Source: Rhea pennata (lineage: Eukaryota; Chordata; Aves; Rheiformes; Rheidae). Taken from it: a stretch of 64,000 nucleotides of DNA. This document shows positions 1 through 35,538 of the stretch, piece by piece (position 1 is the first letter of the stretch; every line of letters begins with the position of its first letter). The notes below the pieces were generated by a model. It had not been told where the DNA came from. It was given only the letters and a program-made list of their open reading frames with translations, and ran no database searches. The DNA lies in assembly GCF_028389875.1 (NCBI RefSeq), contig NC_084682.1:1994001-2058000 (forward strand), written 5' to 3'. The translations under genes and the position numbers were made by a program.

Positions 1-475
1 GCCCTCTTTTTTTTTTTTTTTTTCATGTAACCACATAAAATGTTAAGATTTTGTAATATACATCCCCAAAAGTCTCACTCTTTTTCTGGAATGATGGCTG
101 TTTTTTGAATCTAGCTTCTCAGAACTTGACAGCAATATTACAGGAGATACAGAATGTATTGCTTTTCCAGCCACTTCTGCTTAGTTTTTTAGCTACAGGA
201 GACAGTAACTCATAGTAAATAATTCATCACATTGCTACCTGATAATGTTTTTGTTGCCTTTTTTTTTTTTTTTTGAACAAGATAATGGAATAAGGTTTTT
301 AATTAGCTCTAGTATTCTCAACCTGGTGCTGCAAGGTGTATCTTGTTACGTTAGAGTTTGGTTTATGGTCACTGTGCTGGTAGCCCGTTAACAGGTTCTC
401 TGTGTGTGTTTAGAGTGTTTTGGTTTAATAGAAGGAAAAAAGTACTGAGTGGAATTTTCTTCTATTTGTGTTTAG

Positions 476-8123
<7,648 letters not shown>

Positions 8124-8147
8124 AAAGAAACACCTGTTTTGGTGACC

Positions 8148-8153
8148 AATAAA
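8148..8153 (+). terminator. HEATR6 polyadenylation signal AATAAA
   Basis: Canonical AATAAA 25 bases after the stop codon, followed by a TG/T-rich stretch, so the main 3' UTR would be only about 45-50 nt. A second AATAAA lies at 8624-8629 and could end a longer transcript. Confidence 0.7.
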
Positions 8154-8170
8154 TTATGCTTCTGATTGTA

Positions 8171-9590
8171 CAAAGGAGAAACACACTGCTTTTATTTACA
8201 CAGGGTACCCAAAAGAGAAGTTTCCTGTTGATAGTATTAAACCATTTATTTCACATTTATTCGAGCCATTCATAACTCCAGATTAAATGATCTGAAAAAC
8301 TTCATTTTTTAAAAAATTTGTTTAGTGAACTTCTAAGTTGTCCTCAGTGGGTTTTGCTGGTAACTAAACTTTTAGAATGTTTTGACTTTGAAAACAAATG
8401 CCTTTTCATTCTTGATATATTTTACACAAATAGCCTGTTTATGACTTTATTTAAAAGCATTTTGTTACTATTGCTGCTATATTCAGAATCATTTGTAAAG
8501 AAAGGGTTTGGCAGAATTGGTATTGTTTGCCTTTACCATACTGCAAGCCTGATTGACAACAACTATGGAGTTGATATTTTGTTTTTGTGGGCACTGCATA
8601 GTTTGTCACACTTACGTTCCTACAATAAACCTAAATATTTGAATAATAGCTTAAAGCACACACACTTTACCTATAACTCGGCATATTCCTCATATCTTAT
8701 ACCTGGCCTGCCCTCCATACTGCCTTCACTCATCTTGTCTTCCAAAAACTAATTTCTTGATTGATGGCACTGCACTATTTGAGCCAGAAAATTCAGATGA
8801 GCTTCTCTGAAGTAAGACATTTTGACTCTTAGGAAAGCAATGCTACCACTGCAGGTCTGTTGCCTTTTTAGGGGATGTGTGGCAATGTTAAGCGTGATTC
8901 CTTCGTGGGTATGTTACTTACCCACTCTCCCCTTGATGTGCGCTTACTGAGCTGAGAGCCTATGGGAGGCTTAAATCCATGACGTTGCAGTGTCAAAGAC
9001 CCTGGGTCCCACGTCACCTCTGCCCTTGCTGGGCTCAAGGGGAACGTGAGCCTGCATCCAGGCTCGTGAGCTCTCTTGACTATGCTTAAGGCTCCAGATT
9101 TGCACTTAAGATGACCCTTACTCCTTTTCTCCTTCTTGGGCAGCATAGAGCCTTTTCCCACCTGAGTCTTAGTTCTTGCTTCCTCTGTTACTGCCCCCCA
9201 TCCTATCTTTGCGTTTCCACCATATGAACAAATGTGCATTTTGCAGCTGTGTTTTGTCTCTAGATCTGTCTAGTTACCACTGAACACACAAATGTGACTG
9301 CATTTCTTGCCAAGCTTTGCTGAGAGTTGGCTACATACTGTACCAGCTGAGATACTGGAGGTAAGGCCTCTGTTGGACCTGGCATCCTGCTTAGGGTTTG
9401 GAAACAGTGTGTTGTGCTGACTGTCTGTTCAAATCCACACTTGATAGAAATACAGGGCGGACGGCTGGTTTTCTGAATGGACAGATCTCTGTTGATTCAA
9501 GAATTGCAGCAAGTGTTCTGGGAAAGGAGTTTTGCTTTGGGATGTAGGGATGCCCACGTGACGTCGTGTAGAAGCACGCCCCTCTTTGAG
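8171..9590. other. intergenic, no gene seen
   Basis: AT-balanced unique-looking sequence after HEATR6. The longest open frames (8318-8752 +, 8868-9239 -) have no recognisable domain, no splice-supported extension and a composition typical of chance. It may include an extended HEATR6 3' UTR up to about 8650. Confidence 0.6.
8624..8629 (+). terminator. possible distal HEATR6 polyadenylation signal
   Basis: AATAAA about 0.5 kb past the HEATR6 stop in AT-rich sequence. Its use depends on read-through of the nearer signal. Confidence 0.35.
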
Positions 9591-11535
9591 GAAGGAGATA
9601 ATACAAGTGTTCGTGTCCCTCGGGTCCAGATTTTGCAGTCTCAGCCCGCACGGCAGACTGAAAAAATCGCTTCAGCAGCTGGGCAGGGCCGCAGCTCCGT
9701 TGCTGCTGCCAGCCGGGCCTGTCTGCAGCCCCGTGGGCCACCCGTGGTGGCAGCGATGGTGCGGCGGTGCTGGGACACGCTGGGCTCTCCTGTCCCGGGA
9801 GGAGCCGTGGCACTGGAGCTCGGTGACGAGGTGGCTCGTCCTTGCAGCGCCGGACGCTCAGCTTTCGGCTGAGAGCGAGGGCGCGGCGGGCGCCCCGTGC
9901 TCGCCTCCTCGCGCCGCCGGGAAAGCAGGATGGCGGCGAGCGCGGGCTCCCGGCCGCCTGGGCCGGCGGAGCCACCGCTGCATCCCTGCCCCGGCCAAGG
10001 TTTGGTTGTCCTGCTTCTTTACTGTTGTGTTTACAAGCCAGGCCCTTTATAGGGTTTTCTATGAATAGTTTCAAGGAGAAGGTAATTACCTTATCAGAGG
10101 CAGGGTGATTTACAGCCGAGGTGGCAGGGCCATTGGCGCTCCGCATCGGCTCTGTTTGAAAGGTGACGCTGCCGCGCAGAAGGGCTCCAGCGCCTGCTGC
10201 GCCTTCAGCCCCGTGCCCGGCCGCTCGGCAGGCTCCCCGGGCAGGGAATCACCCTCGGCGAGCGCCAGCAGCCCCTGTCGTGCCGGCCGCGCTCCTGCCC
10301 CGCGCGGGTTTGCACCGGGCCAGCTGCAGCGGGGGCTTCGCCCTCCCGGGCGGCCTCCCCGCCGGCTGCACGTCCACTCGCTCGCCCAGCGCTCGGGCTC
10401 TTCCCCTGCTCCAAGGCCGTTCAGGGAGTTCAAAGCTCGGGTTGCAGCTCAAGCGGTAAAGCCCTTTTTTTTTTTTAACTGTGCTACCTGGGTAAGCAAA
10501 CACGCGGCTTCCTGCCCGCGAGGCTGCGGGGCGCGCTCCCCGGCACCAGCGCGGAGCGAACCGCGCCGCGCCGCCCAACCACGGCGGCTGCTAAACCGCT
10601 GAGCAAAACTACTCGTAGACAGACCCAGGCCACATGCGCAGCGGCTACCACGTTCCTTACGTGTTTCACTTTATTTCTACACGCTTCCTTTTTTTTAATT
10701 CCTCCCCGTGGTACCAGTCTCTCTAGTGACTCAGAGCGGAGAAAATATTTTGCACGTTATCTCGCAGAGCTTTTATTGCTGGGCAGCAACACGCAGCCGG
10801 GTCGGGGGTGGAAAATGGCAGCGGTCTAAAGGACGCGGTGACGCTAGGAAGACGACGAGGCCGTTGCGGGCGCCGGGGGGGTGACGGAGGCCGAGAGCCG
10901 GCGTGGGAGCAGCACGCAGCCCCGCGGGAACGCGCTCCCGGCGCCGGCGGGAGGCGAGGGGGAGAGCCCCCTCGGCGCTCTGCTGGCAGGCGGGGGGCTT
11001 CTCCTGGCTCCTCCCGGGCGAGGGGCCGGGAAGCGGTTTCGGGGAGGTGCAGACCGCCGTCGCCCCTGCCCGGGCGCCTGCGGACGCGCGGTGGGAGCAG
11101 GTCCGGCGACGGGCGCCTCGGTCCCCGGCAGCCTCGGTTAATCGCCCTCGAGAATTTCAATGGCCCAGGCATAAAACCTTGGAACTAATTCAGCTGGCGG
11201 GAGCGCCGGCGAGAGAAGCGCCTCGACTCCGACAGGCGAAGCGGGCGGCCGAGCGGGCGGCTCCCGGGGAAGCGCTGTCCCGCTGCGGCGCCCGGGCCTG
11301 CCGCAGGCGCCCGGTCGGTGCCGGTGCCGTCGGAGGCGGCTTGGCCCCGCCGGCAGCCAGCCCCAGAGGCCGCAGGGCCACGAGATGGCACCACGTCCCA
11401 GGCCTGGCCGGCACCGCGCAGCGGCTGCCTTCCCGCGCCGGGGGGCAAAGGCCCCGTGCGGCTCCCCGCTGCGCGCGGGGGTCTCCGTGCCGGCGTGCGG
11501 GAGGCGCGCGGGCGCTGCTTTGCGGGCTGCAGGCG

Positions 11536-12265
11536 CGTCTCCTCGCTGGGCGCATGGGGCGTGCGTGCAGGGGGTCTCCTCCGTGTGTGCACAGGAGGTG
11601 AACGGGGGTCTCCTCCGTGCATGAACAGGAGGTGAACGGGGGTCTCCTCCCCACATGCACGGGAGGTGCAGGGGTCTCCTCCCCACAAGCACAGGAGGTG
11701 AACGGGGGTCTCCTCCCCGTGTGCACGGGAGGTGCAGGGGGTCTCCTCCCCGCGTACACGGGAGGTGCAGGGGGGTCTCCTCCCCACAAGCACAGGAGGT
11801 GAACGGGGGTCTTCTCCCCGCATGCACGGGAGGTGCAGGGGGGTCTCCTCCCCACAAGCACAGGAGGTGAACGGGGGTCTCCTCCCTGTGTGCACGGGAG
11901 GTGCAGGGGGTCTCCTCCCCGCGTACACGGGAGGTGCAGGGGGGTCTCCTCCCCACAAGCACAGGAGGTGAACGGGGGTCTCCTCCCCACATGCACGGGA
12001 GGTGCAGGGGTCTCCTCCCCACAAGCACAGGAGGTGAACGGGGGTCTCCTCCCTGTGTGCACGGGAGGTGCAGGGGGTCTCCTCCCCGCGTACACGGGAG
12101 GTGCAGGGGGGTCTCCTCCCCACAAGCACAGGAGGTGAACGGGGGTCTTCTCCCCGCGTGCACGGGAGGTGCAGGGGGGTCTCTTTGCCAGGCACATGGG
12201 GGTCTCCCTGCCCGGTGGATGAGAGCTGCACGGGGGCCTCCTTGGCGCCTGCATGGGAGGTGTGT
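11536..12265. repeat. GC-rich minisatellite, ~33-34 bp unit with ~168 bp higher-order period
   Basis: About 18-20 tandem units, each carrying GGTCTCCTCCCC, a variable 6-mer, then CACGGGAGGTGCAG or CACAGGAGGTGAAC. Unit types by variable 6-mer (ACAAGC, GTGTGC, GCGTAC, ACATGC, GCATGC) recur in five-unit blocks. The same unit returns at about 11685, 11853 and 12021, so the larger period is about 168 bp. Edges are degenerate (near 11536-11600 and 12180-12265). Each unit holds facing CCTCC and GGAGG arms. Open frames through it exist on both strands but are repeat artefacts. Confidence 0.93.
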
Positions 12266-15200
12266 GGGGCTCCGTCGCCGGGTGCGGGGGCCTGTGCCAC
12301 AGCCTCGGCCTCAGCCTTTCCTCGAGGGGTGCAAAACCCCGGCGCGGGGCAGACGCTGCCGCCTCGCTCGCGCCTGCTGGCTCTGCCCTTAAAAAACGGC
12401 CCAGCGCCATCTCCCCGGCCTCCCTCCCTCGGCCCCGCCAGCGCCGCCGCTTGTATCCTGCCTCCTTCCCTCGTCTCCCCCGCTGCCCCCTTGCAACCTG
12501 CCGCTGATGGAGCACGGATTGCCCGCCGGCGCGGGGAGCCGGGGGGCCCGCGGCACGGCCGGCCGCGCCGCCCCCGCGGGTCGGCCCCCCGCCAGCTCAC
12601 CGCGGCCACCGGAGCGGCGTTCCGGTCCGGACGTGCCGGAGCTTCCTGCACGGCCCCGGCGACGGGGCGCAAGCCCGAGTCGTTAGGAGCAGGAGCCGGG
12701 GGGGGGTCGGAGAGGGACGCGGGAGCCGGGAAGGGCCGGGAGCCCCGCGGAGCCCGGCACGTCCCCGGCCCTCGGCGCCGCCGCTCGCTCGCGTCCTTGG
12801 GGCGGGAGAGACGTTTGCACCGCGAGGGGCGGGAAACTATGCGAAACTTGAAATTTGCTCGTAAAAGCGGCCTCGTGAGGTGGGACAACCTGCCGCGTCT
12901 TGCTCGACCGTCGGCCCGCTCTGCGCGGGGCCGGCGAGGAGTTTGCACGAAAAGCTTTATTCAGCAGTCGCAGAGCTCAGCGCCGCCGCCGCGCCGCCCG
13001 CCGCCCGCCGCCGTCCGCCCGCGGAGCCGGCGGGGTTGGGCTCGGCAAATACTCGCGGGGAGACGGGGCGGGCGCTGCCGGAAGCGGCACCGTGACTCAG
13101 GCTCAGCGTGGGCGGCCAAATCTCCCGGGTTTTTCACCCAAAACGCAGCCGGTGCCCGGAGCCTCCCCGGCCCGTGCCAGCCGGTCCCCGGGCCGCGGCC
13201 GGCGCCTGCCTTTTCCCGCGGCCCCGCGATGCTCCGTGCGCGGCGGCGGCGGCGCGGACAAAGGCGGCTTTCAGGGAGCCCGGCCTTGCTTGGGCGGCCT
13301 CTGAAATGTGTGAAATTTAACTTTCGCCGGACTTCTTCCTCAAGCGGAACTGTTCTCAGAGAAACATGCCCCGTCGCGGGCCGTAATGGCTTTTCTCTGT
13401 GCGCCTGCATTAATGAACGCGAGGCCCAGCCTCGTCGGGGGAAGCCATGCAAGTAATTGCCTGAATTTTTAATTCGGGGTTATGATAGGGGAATCAAAGT
13501 CACACTGCAGTTGCTGAGTGCCTGCGGTTCCAAACCATTGACTTTCGCAATTTTCTTTTGATTTTTGCCCTCCCTTCTCCCGCTCTCCCTGTCTCCCCCT
13601 CCCTCGGGGACCCTCTCGGCCCCAGGGCCGGGGCCGCCCCCGTCCCCGCCGGTGCCCGGCGCGTCCCCTGCCCGGCGCTGAGGCCCGAGCCCGGCGGTTC
13701 GGAGCCGGTCGCGATGCCGGGCGCTTTGCAAGCACGGGGGTGTTTTTCCGCCCGATTTTGCCCGATTTGCACCCGCGCGAGGGCCGCTCTGCACGGCGCC
13801 GCCGGCCGCAGCGGGAGCCGAGACCCGGCGCGGCTGCTCGCAAAGGGCGTCCGGCGGCATCCGCTCTGCCTTGAGAAACGCTCGCCCAGTAATAACCCCA
13901 CCTGCGTTTAACTGCACTGCCTGCGGGATTCTTTATTTTTTCCCCCCTCCTTTTTTTCCATGATGGCAACGCTCGCTCTCGGCCCCGCTGCCACCGGGCC
14001 GAGCCGCGGCCGCCGGCGCGGGGGCCGAGCGCGGTGCGTGCGGGGCGCCCCGCGGCGGGGCAGCCCGGGGGGGCCGGGGCGGAGCAGCCGCGGGGCGGCG
14101 ATTCCGGGCAGTGCGGGGAGCCCGGGGGCTCGAGCGGCTCCCGACCGCCCGCGGCGGCGGCGGCGGCCCGCCGGAACGCGGCTCGTGTTTTCTGGGAAAA
14201 CAAAACCACCTCCCGGCGCTGGTTCCAGACCGCTTCCCTCCGCTTCGCCCGTCTGGAGATTCGCACGGATCCGGCGGGGCGCGCGGGGGGCCGGCGCGCG
14301 GGGGGCCGGCGCGCGGGGGGCACGCCGCTGCCGCGGCCGCTGCCGGCGTCGGGGCCGGGCCCCGGGCCGCGGCGCCCGGGCGCAGGCGTCGGCGCGAGGC
14401 CGCGAGCCGTCGCGGCCCAGCCCCGGAGCGCCCAGGCCTCTGCAGAGGAGCCGGGGGGGCGAAGGCGGATTATGAAAGTGTTTCTTCGCTTTGCTTTTGA
14501 GAGAGGCGAACTTCAAAGCGGCCATTTATCACCGGACAAAGAGAGTCGCGGGTTATTTGCAAAGCGTAAGGGAGAAGCATTAATTATGGGGGTGGCGGAC
14601 GGCCGCGGCCGCCGCGCGCCCTCCTGCCAGGAGCGCCCCGCGCCGCCCCGCGCAGCGCCGCGGCCCGGCCGGGAGGCCGAGAGGTGCCCGGCCGCGGGCG
14701 TCCCGGGGCCGCGACGAGCTGGGACCGGCGCGCCTGCGGCGAGAGCCCCGTGCGCGCACCCGGCCCGGCGCCCGGCTCAGCAGTTCTTTGGGCCGGCCCG
14801 TGCCCCCGCCCCGTCCCCGAAAGTCCCTGCGGGGGCCGGGGCGCGTGCGGGGCCCGCGGGCGAGCGGCGCGGGGCCGGCCGGCGGTGCCCGGCGCGCGCC
14901 GCCGCCGTTCCCGCCCGATGGCCGCCGAAACCGCAGCTTCCCCTGGGCTCCGCGCGGGTGCACGCGCAGGTCATATTTAATAAAGGTGGGGATGGGAGAA
15001 GGCTTCAAAACATTACGTCAGCCTCCGCGCGGGGGAGGCGGAGGCAGGCAGGGAATGCAAAAATCTCCGCGCCGGTGGGGGCAGAGGAGAAAAAATATAA
15101 GCGGGGGCATTTAATGGCCTTGTTTTGGTGGGAACTCGTTTGCCCACTGCCCCGGGGGTCGGAGGGCGGTGTGTCTGCACGCGCTCAGGCGTAAAATGAA

Positions 15201-17180
15201 ACTGTAAAAAAAATCGGAGCGCGTACAAGAGGGGCAAGCGCATCCGCGGCAGGGCAGAAATCCCCGCGCCGGCGCTGCCGGGAGCGCCGGAGGCTGCCGG
15301 CCGCCCGAGGGGCTCCGTCGGCGGCGGCTGCCTGCGAGGCGGCGCCGAGAGCAAAGTCCCCGGGGCTGGGCACCGCGCCGCCGCGGTCGCTGCCGCAGCA
15401 GCGGGGCAGCGGCGCCCGCTCGGAAAAGCCCAGCCGGAGCCGGCCCTGGGGCGCTCGCCCGGTTCGCCGCCGGGCGCGCGACCGCGGCCGAGGCCTCCGC
15501 GGCTGGGAACCCGCGCGGCCCCGCGGAGAGGCTCCCCGAGCCGCCACGGCCCCCGTCGTCTGCCGGGAAGAGTTAATGGGCTGTGCCGGCGGCGATGGGA
15601 AAAGGCCGGTCGCAGGAACGCTCCCGAGGTGGCTCGGGAGAGATGGGCGTGGAGGAAGGGGGAAGAGCAACGGGGTGGGAGAGATGGACCAGAAAACAAT
15701 ATCCACTTCATTAGCCAGGTGGCTCCGAATGTGTGGAAATAGGACAAGGTCCAGGTCACCCACTGTGACAGAACATTATTATCATGCGATGCCATGAAGC
15801 CTGTGCAAAGACCAAGTCAAAGCTCACCAGCCCACTTGAAAGAGAGCGGGGACCTTCTCGAAGCGGAGGCGGGCTGTTCCCAGGCACGGCCCCCCGCGGC
15901 GCCGGCGCAGGGCGCTACCCCGCGCCGGCACGGCCCGCCGCCAGCGCCGCGGCCTGGGCGCCCGGCCCCGCGCCTGCTGCCCTTCCGCGCTCCCGGCCCC
16001 ACCGCGGGACGCCCTCGGCGAGCTCGGCCCCGGGGCAGGGTCTCGGGGGGGCGGGGGGGGGGCTGAGCCCAAGGCAACGTCCCGGTCCGGGAGTGAGGTC
16101 TCCTCGCCGGCTGTCGGCCGCAGGCTGCGGGGGCTGCCGGGGGCTCTGCTGCTCCCAGCGCCCGGGGCCGTCAGGAGCCGTCGGGGAGCCGTCGGGGGGC
16201 GGGGGGGGTTCAACCCCCTCGTTCTCGCGGTCGCAGCCGAGCGTGCCGCACGCCCGTGGGAAGCCCCGCGCCGCCAGCGCGCGCCTGGAGCTGGCTCGCC
16301 TCGGCCCTGGGCCGGTCCTGCTGGTTTCGGGAGGGAACGGCGCTCCGGCCGTTCCTCGCGAGGCCGCGGCGGCTCTGCGCCGCCAAGCAGAAGTGGTTTG
16401 ATCTGGCTCCGCGTCAGCGTGTAAATCAGCGCGGCTCTCGACATGCACGCTCACGCTGCCCGGCTCAGGGTGTTCCCACCCGGCTCCCGGCCCTTTCCCT
16501 TCCCTCTGCCCTCCTTTGGTGGAGAGAAACCCCGGCCGGTTTTACGGGGCGTTTTCCGGAGCTGCTGCCCGTGGCCAGGGTGGGAAAGGGGGGCCCAGCT
16601 GCCCGCGTGGGGGGCGCAGGCGCCGGGGGACCCACCGTGCTGCTGGCGCCAGCAGGGCTGTCGGGGCTCCGCAGCCCTTCGGGGCAGCCGCAGGTCCCGG
16701 GAGTTTAAAGCTGTCGTCTTCTGGAGGGGCTGGAGGAATAGGAAACAGGGCTACTAAAAGGAAATTGCTGCCCTGGGGCAGGGGGGAGCGGGAGCGGGGG
16801 CAGAGGCCTCGGGCTTGCTGCCCTCGCGGGCCCCCAGGCGCGGCCGCGTCCTGCCCTGGCGATGGTGGTGCATCCCACTCGCGGTTACCGCCTCTGCGCT
16901 GATGGAAGTGACTGTTGCTCTTTGGGGACTCAGTGGGTTTATTGTGTAAGAAAAAGCAGCTCCCGTTCGGATCCCAGAGCCCGGTGCGGATCACTTTTTT
17001 TGCCCATTTCCAAGCCCGTTCTCTCCTCCCACCCCCCAGCTGGCTTTCTGGGCTCAAGGGGGAGCTTCACGTCCCCGGAGCGCCCACTGCCCCTGCACCG
17101 TCCCACTGGCGAAGCTGCTGCGCGTCCTTCCAGGCAGTGCCCAGCGAAGACTCAGCCTGGTGCTGCCGCGGAGCTGAGCC
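12266..17180. other. GC-rich intergenic DNA upstream of HNF1B
   Basis: No gene is supported. The stretch contains three 18-bp GC repeats at 14279-14321, an AT-richer block at 14460-14590, and a block of ordinary composition at 15680-15850 with nuclear-receptor-like half sites. Enhancer function is a guess from composition and motifs only. Confidence 0.5.
15680..15850. promoter_or_regulatory. candidate distal regulatory block with nuclear-receptor motifs
   Basis: This block has clearly lower GC than its surroundings. It holds AGGTCC-AGGTCA at 15747-15758 (two half sites with no spacer) and AAGTCA-A-AGCTCA at 15814-15826 (a DR1 arrangement of the kind bound by HNF4, RXR or COUP-TF). It lies 2.8 kb upstream of the HNF1B start codon. 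Assignment to HNF1B is inference. Confidence 0.3.
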
Positions 17181-17605
17181 TGCCCACCACAGGGTCCTGC
17201 CCTGCCGGGGGGTCCTGCCCCACCGGGGGAGTCCTGTCCCAGTGCGGCAAGGGGGGGGGTCCTACTCCCCTGGGGGGGGGTCCTGCCCCACCACAGGGAC
17301 CTGCCCTGTTGTGGGGGGGGGAACCTGTCCCACTGGGGAGTCCTGTCCCACTGGAGAGGGGACCTGCCCCACCACAGGGACCTGCCCTGTTGTGGGGGGG
17401 GTGGGGGGATCCTGTCCCACTGGAGTGTCCTGTCCCACTGGAGAGGGGTCCTGCCCCACCACAGGGTCCTGCCCTGTCGGGCGGGGGGGGGGCCTGCCCC
17501 ACCACAGGGTCCTGCCCCGTCGGGGGGGAGGGTCCTGCCCCAGCGGAGGGGTCTTGTCCCATCACAGAGTCCTGTCTGCCGGGGGTCCTCTCCCGCTGGG
17601 GCACA
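17180..17605. repeat. C/G-asymmetric minisatellite with hairpin units
   Basis: Tandem, irregular repeats of phrases such as GGTCCTGCCCCACCACAG and CCTGTCCCACTGGAG, separated by G-runs of 5-10 bases. Twice (17286-17316 and 17367-17397) the arm CCCCACCACAGGG is followed, after a 5-base loop, by CCCTGTTGTGGGG, which pairs with one mismatch. It lies about 1 kb upstream of the HNF1B coding start. Confidence 0.85.
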
Positions 17606-18171
17606 CCGCGGGGAAAAAACTCTCCTGCTGGAGCTGGGAGGGTTTTCTAGGTCCCAGGTGCGGGGCTCGGCCCCTTTTTCAGCCCGCCCCCCCCCCCGAG
17701 GAAGCTGGCCCCCCACCACCCAGGGAGGCTGCGGGGGGGGAGCCCGGTGCTGCTTGCCGGGGCCAGGGGGGTGTCGGGGCACCGGGAGGTGCCGGTCTGC
17801 GGCCGAGGGGGGGGGGGGACCAGGGCCGGGCTAGGGGGGCACACAACACGGCGCACGCTCGCCCCGTCCCCTCGCAGGGCGGCCCGGCGCGGCCATCGCC
17901 CCCGGTCGCGACACGCCCGGCGCGGCCAGCAGCTCCCTGTCGCGACGTGCCGGCGAGCCCCTCGGCCCCCGACGGGCGGCAGCCGCCGAGGCGCGGCGGC
18001 GGGGGAGCGCCGCTGCCGCCGCCCGCGCCCCGCCGTCGGGGCGCCCCGCCGCCCGCTGCCCACCTGGCGGCCCCGCGGCGGCGGCGGGGCCCGGGCGCAG
18101 CGCTGCCCCGGCGGGGCCGCGGGCCGCCCCGCTCCTCCCGGTGGCCCCGCGGCGGCCGCCGCTGGCGCGGG

Positions 18172-18180
18172 CAAAGTCCA
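18172..18180 (+). promoter_or_regulatory. candidate HNF4-type site in HNF1B promoter
   Basis: CAAAGTCCA, the sequence regarded as an HNF4-selective half of a DR1 element, lies 388 bases upstream of the HNF1B ATG. Mammalian HNF1B promoters are known to carry a nuclear-receptor DR1 element near an octamer, so position and pairing fit. Binding here is inferred. Confidence 0.5.
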
Positions 18181-18335
18181 GCCCAAGTTTGGCTGATAAA
18201 GGCCGGGAGCAGCAAGGCGGCGGCGGCGGCGGCGGGGGGGGGCCGGGCTGGGCCGGGCCGGGCCGGGCGGGAGGGGCGCGGGGCCCGGGCCGCCGCCGCC
18301 CCCGCGGCTCCCGGAGGAGAGGCCTCCCGGCGCTG

Positions 18336-18343
18336 ATTTGCAT
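18336..18343 (+). promoter_or_regulatory. octamer (POU) motif in HNF1B promoter
   Basis: A perfect ATTTGCAT octamer stands in a short AT-rich stretch flanked by very GC-rich sequence, 217 bases before the HNF1B ATG. A TATA-like TATATT follows at 18348-18353. Octamer control of HNF1B promoters is established in other vertebrates. Confidence 0.6.
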
Positions 18344-18347
18344 AGGG

Positions 18348-18353
18348 TATATT
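18348..18353 (+). promoter_or_regulatory. TATA-like element upstream of HNF1B
   Basis: TATATT sits 5 bases after the octamer and 207 bases before the ATG. If used as a TATA box, transcription would begin near 18378. In a CpG promoter it may be dispensable. Confidence 0.3.
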
Positions 18354-18358
18354 GCCTA

Positions 18359-18382
18359 ATGGAGGCGATCATGGCTTGGTAG
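18359..18382 (+). promoter_or_regulatory. possible short upstream ORF (MEAIMAW) in HNF1B leader
   Basis: ATG at 18359 reads seven codons, with a second ATG in the same frame at 18371, then TAG at 18380-18382. It would act as an upstream ORF only if transcription starts before 18359, which the sequence cannot show. Confidence 0.25.
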
Positions 18383-18559
18383 AGGGCGGCCCGCGCCCCG
18401 CAGGAGCCTCGGCAGCCCGGGGCGGAGCGGCAGGTGTCCGCAGGGCGGGCCGGGGCCGGGGCCGGGGCCGGCCCGGCGCGGCGCGGCGCGGCGGAGCAGA
18501 GGGCCCCGGCGGGGAGACCTGCGGGGGCGGCGGGGCGCTCCGCCGTGCGCCCCGGGACC

Positions 18560-35538
<16,979 letters not shown>

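Noticed and set aside
8318-8752. 144-residue open frame after HEATR6
   Set aside because: Low-complexity Leu/Ser-rich translation of AT-rich 3' flank; no splice or domain support.
11185-12948. 587-residue open frame on the minus strand (and a 462-residue one on + at 12068-13456)
   Set aside because: They run through the 33-34 bp minisatellite and CpG-dense DNA, where stops are rare. The peptides are pure repeat translations, are equally open in other frames, and have no domain.
14034-15194. 386-residue forward open frame in CpG-rich DNA upstream of HNF1B
   Set aside because: Arg/Ala/Gly/Pro-rich translation typical of random GC-rich sequence, with overlapping open frames on both strands and no family similarity.
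16915-18336. 473-residue forward open frame ending just before HNF1B
   Set aside because: It spans the hairpin minisatellite and GC-rich promoter DNA. There is no domain, and it lies out of context with the known HNF1B promoter.
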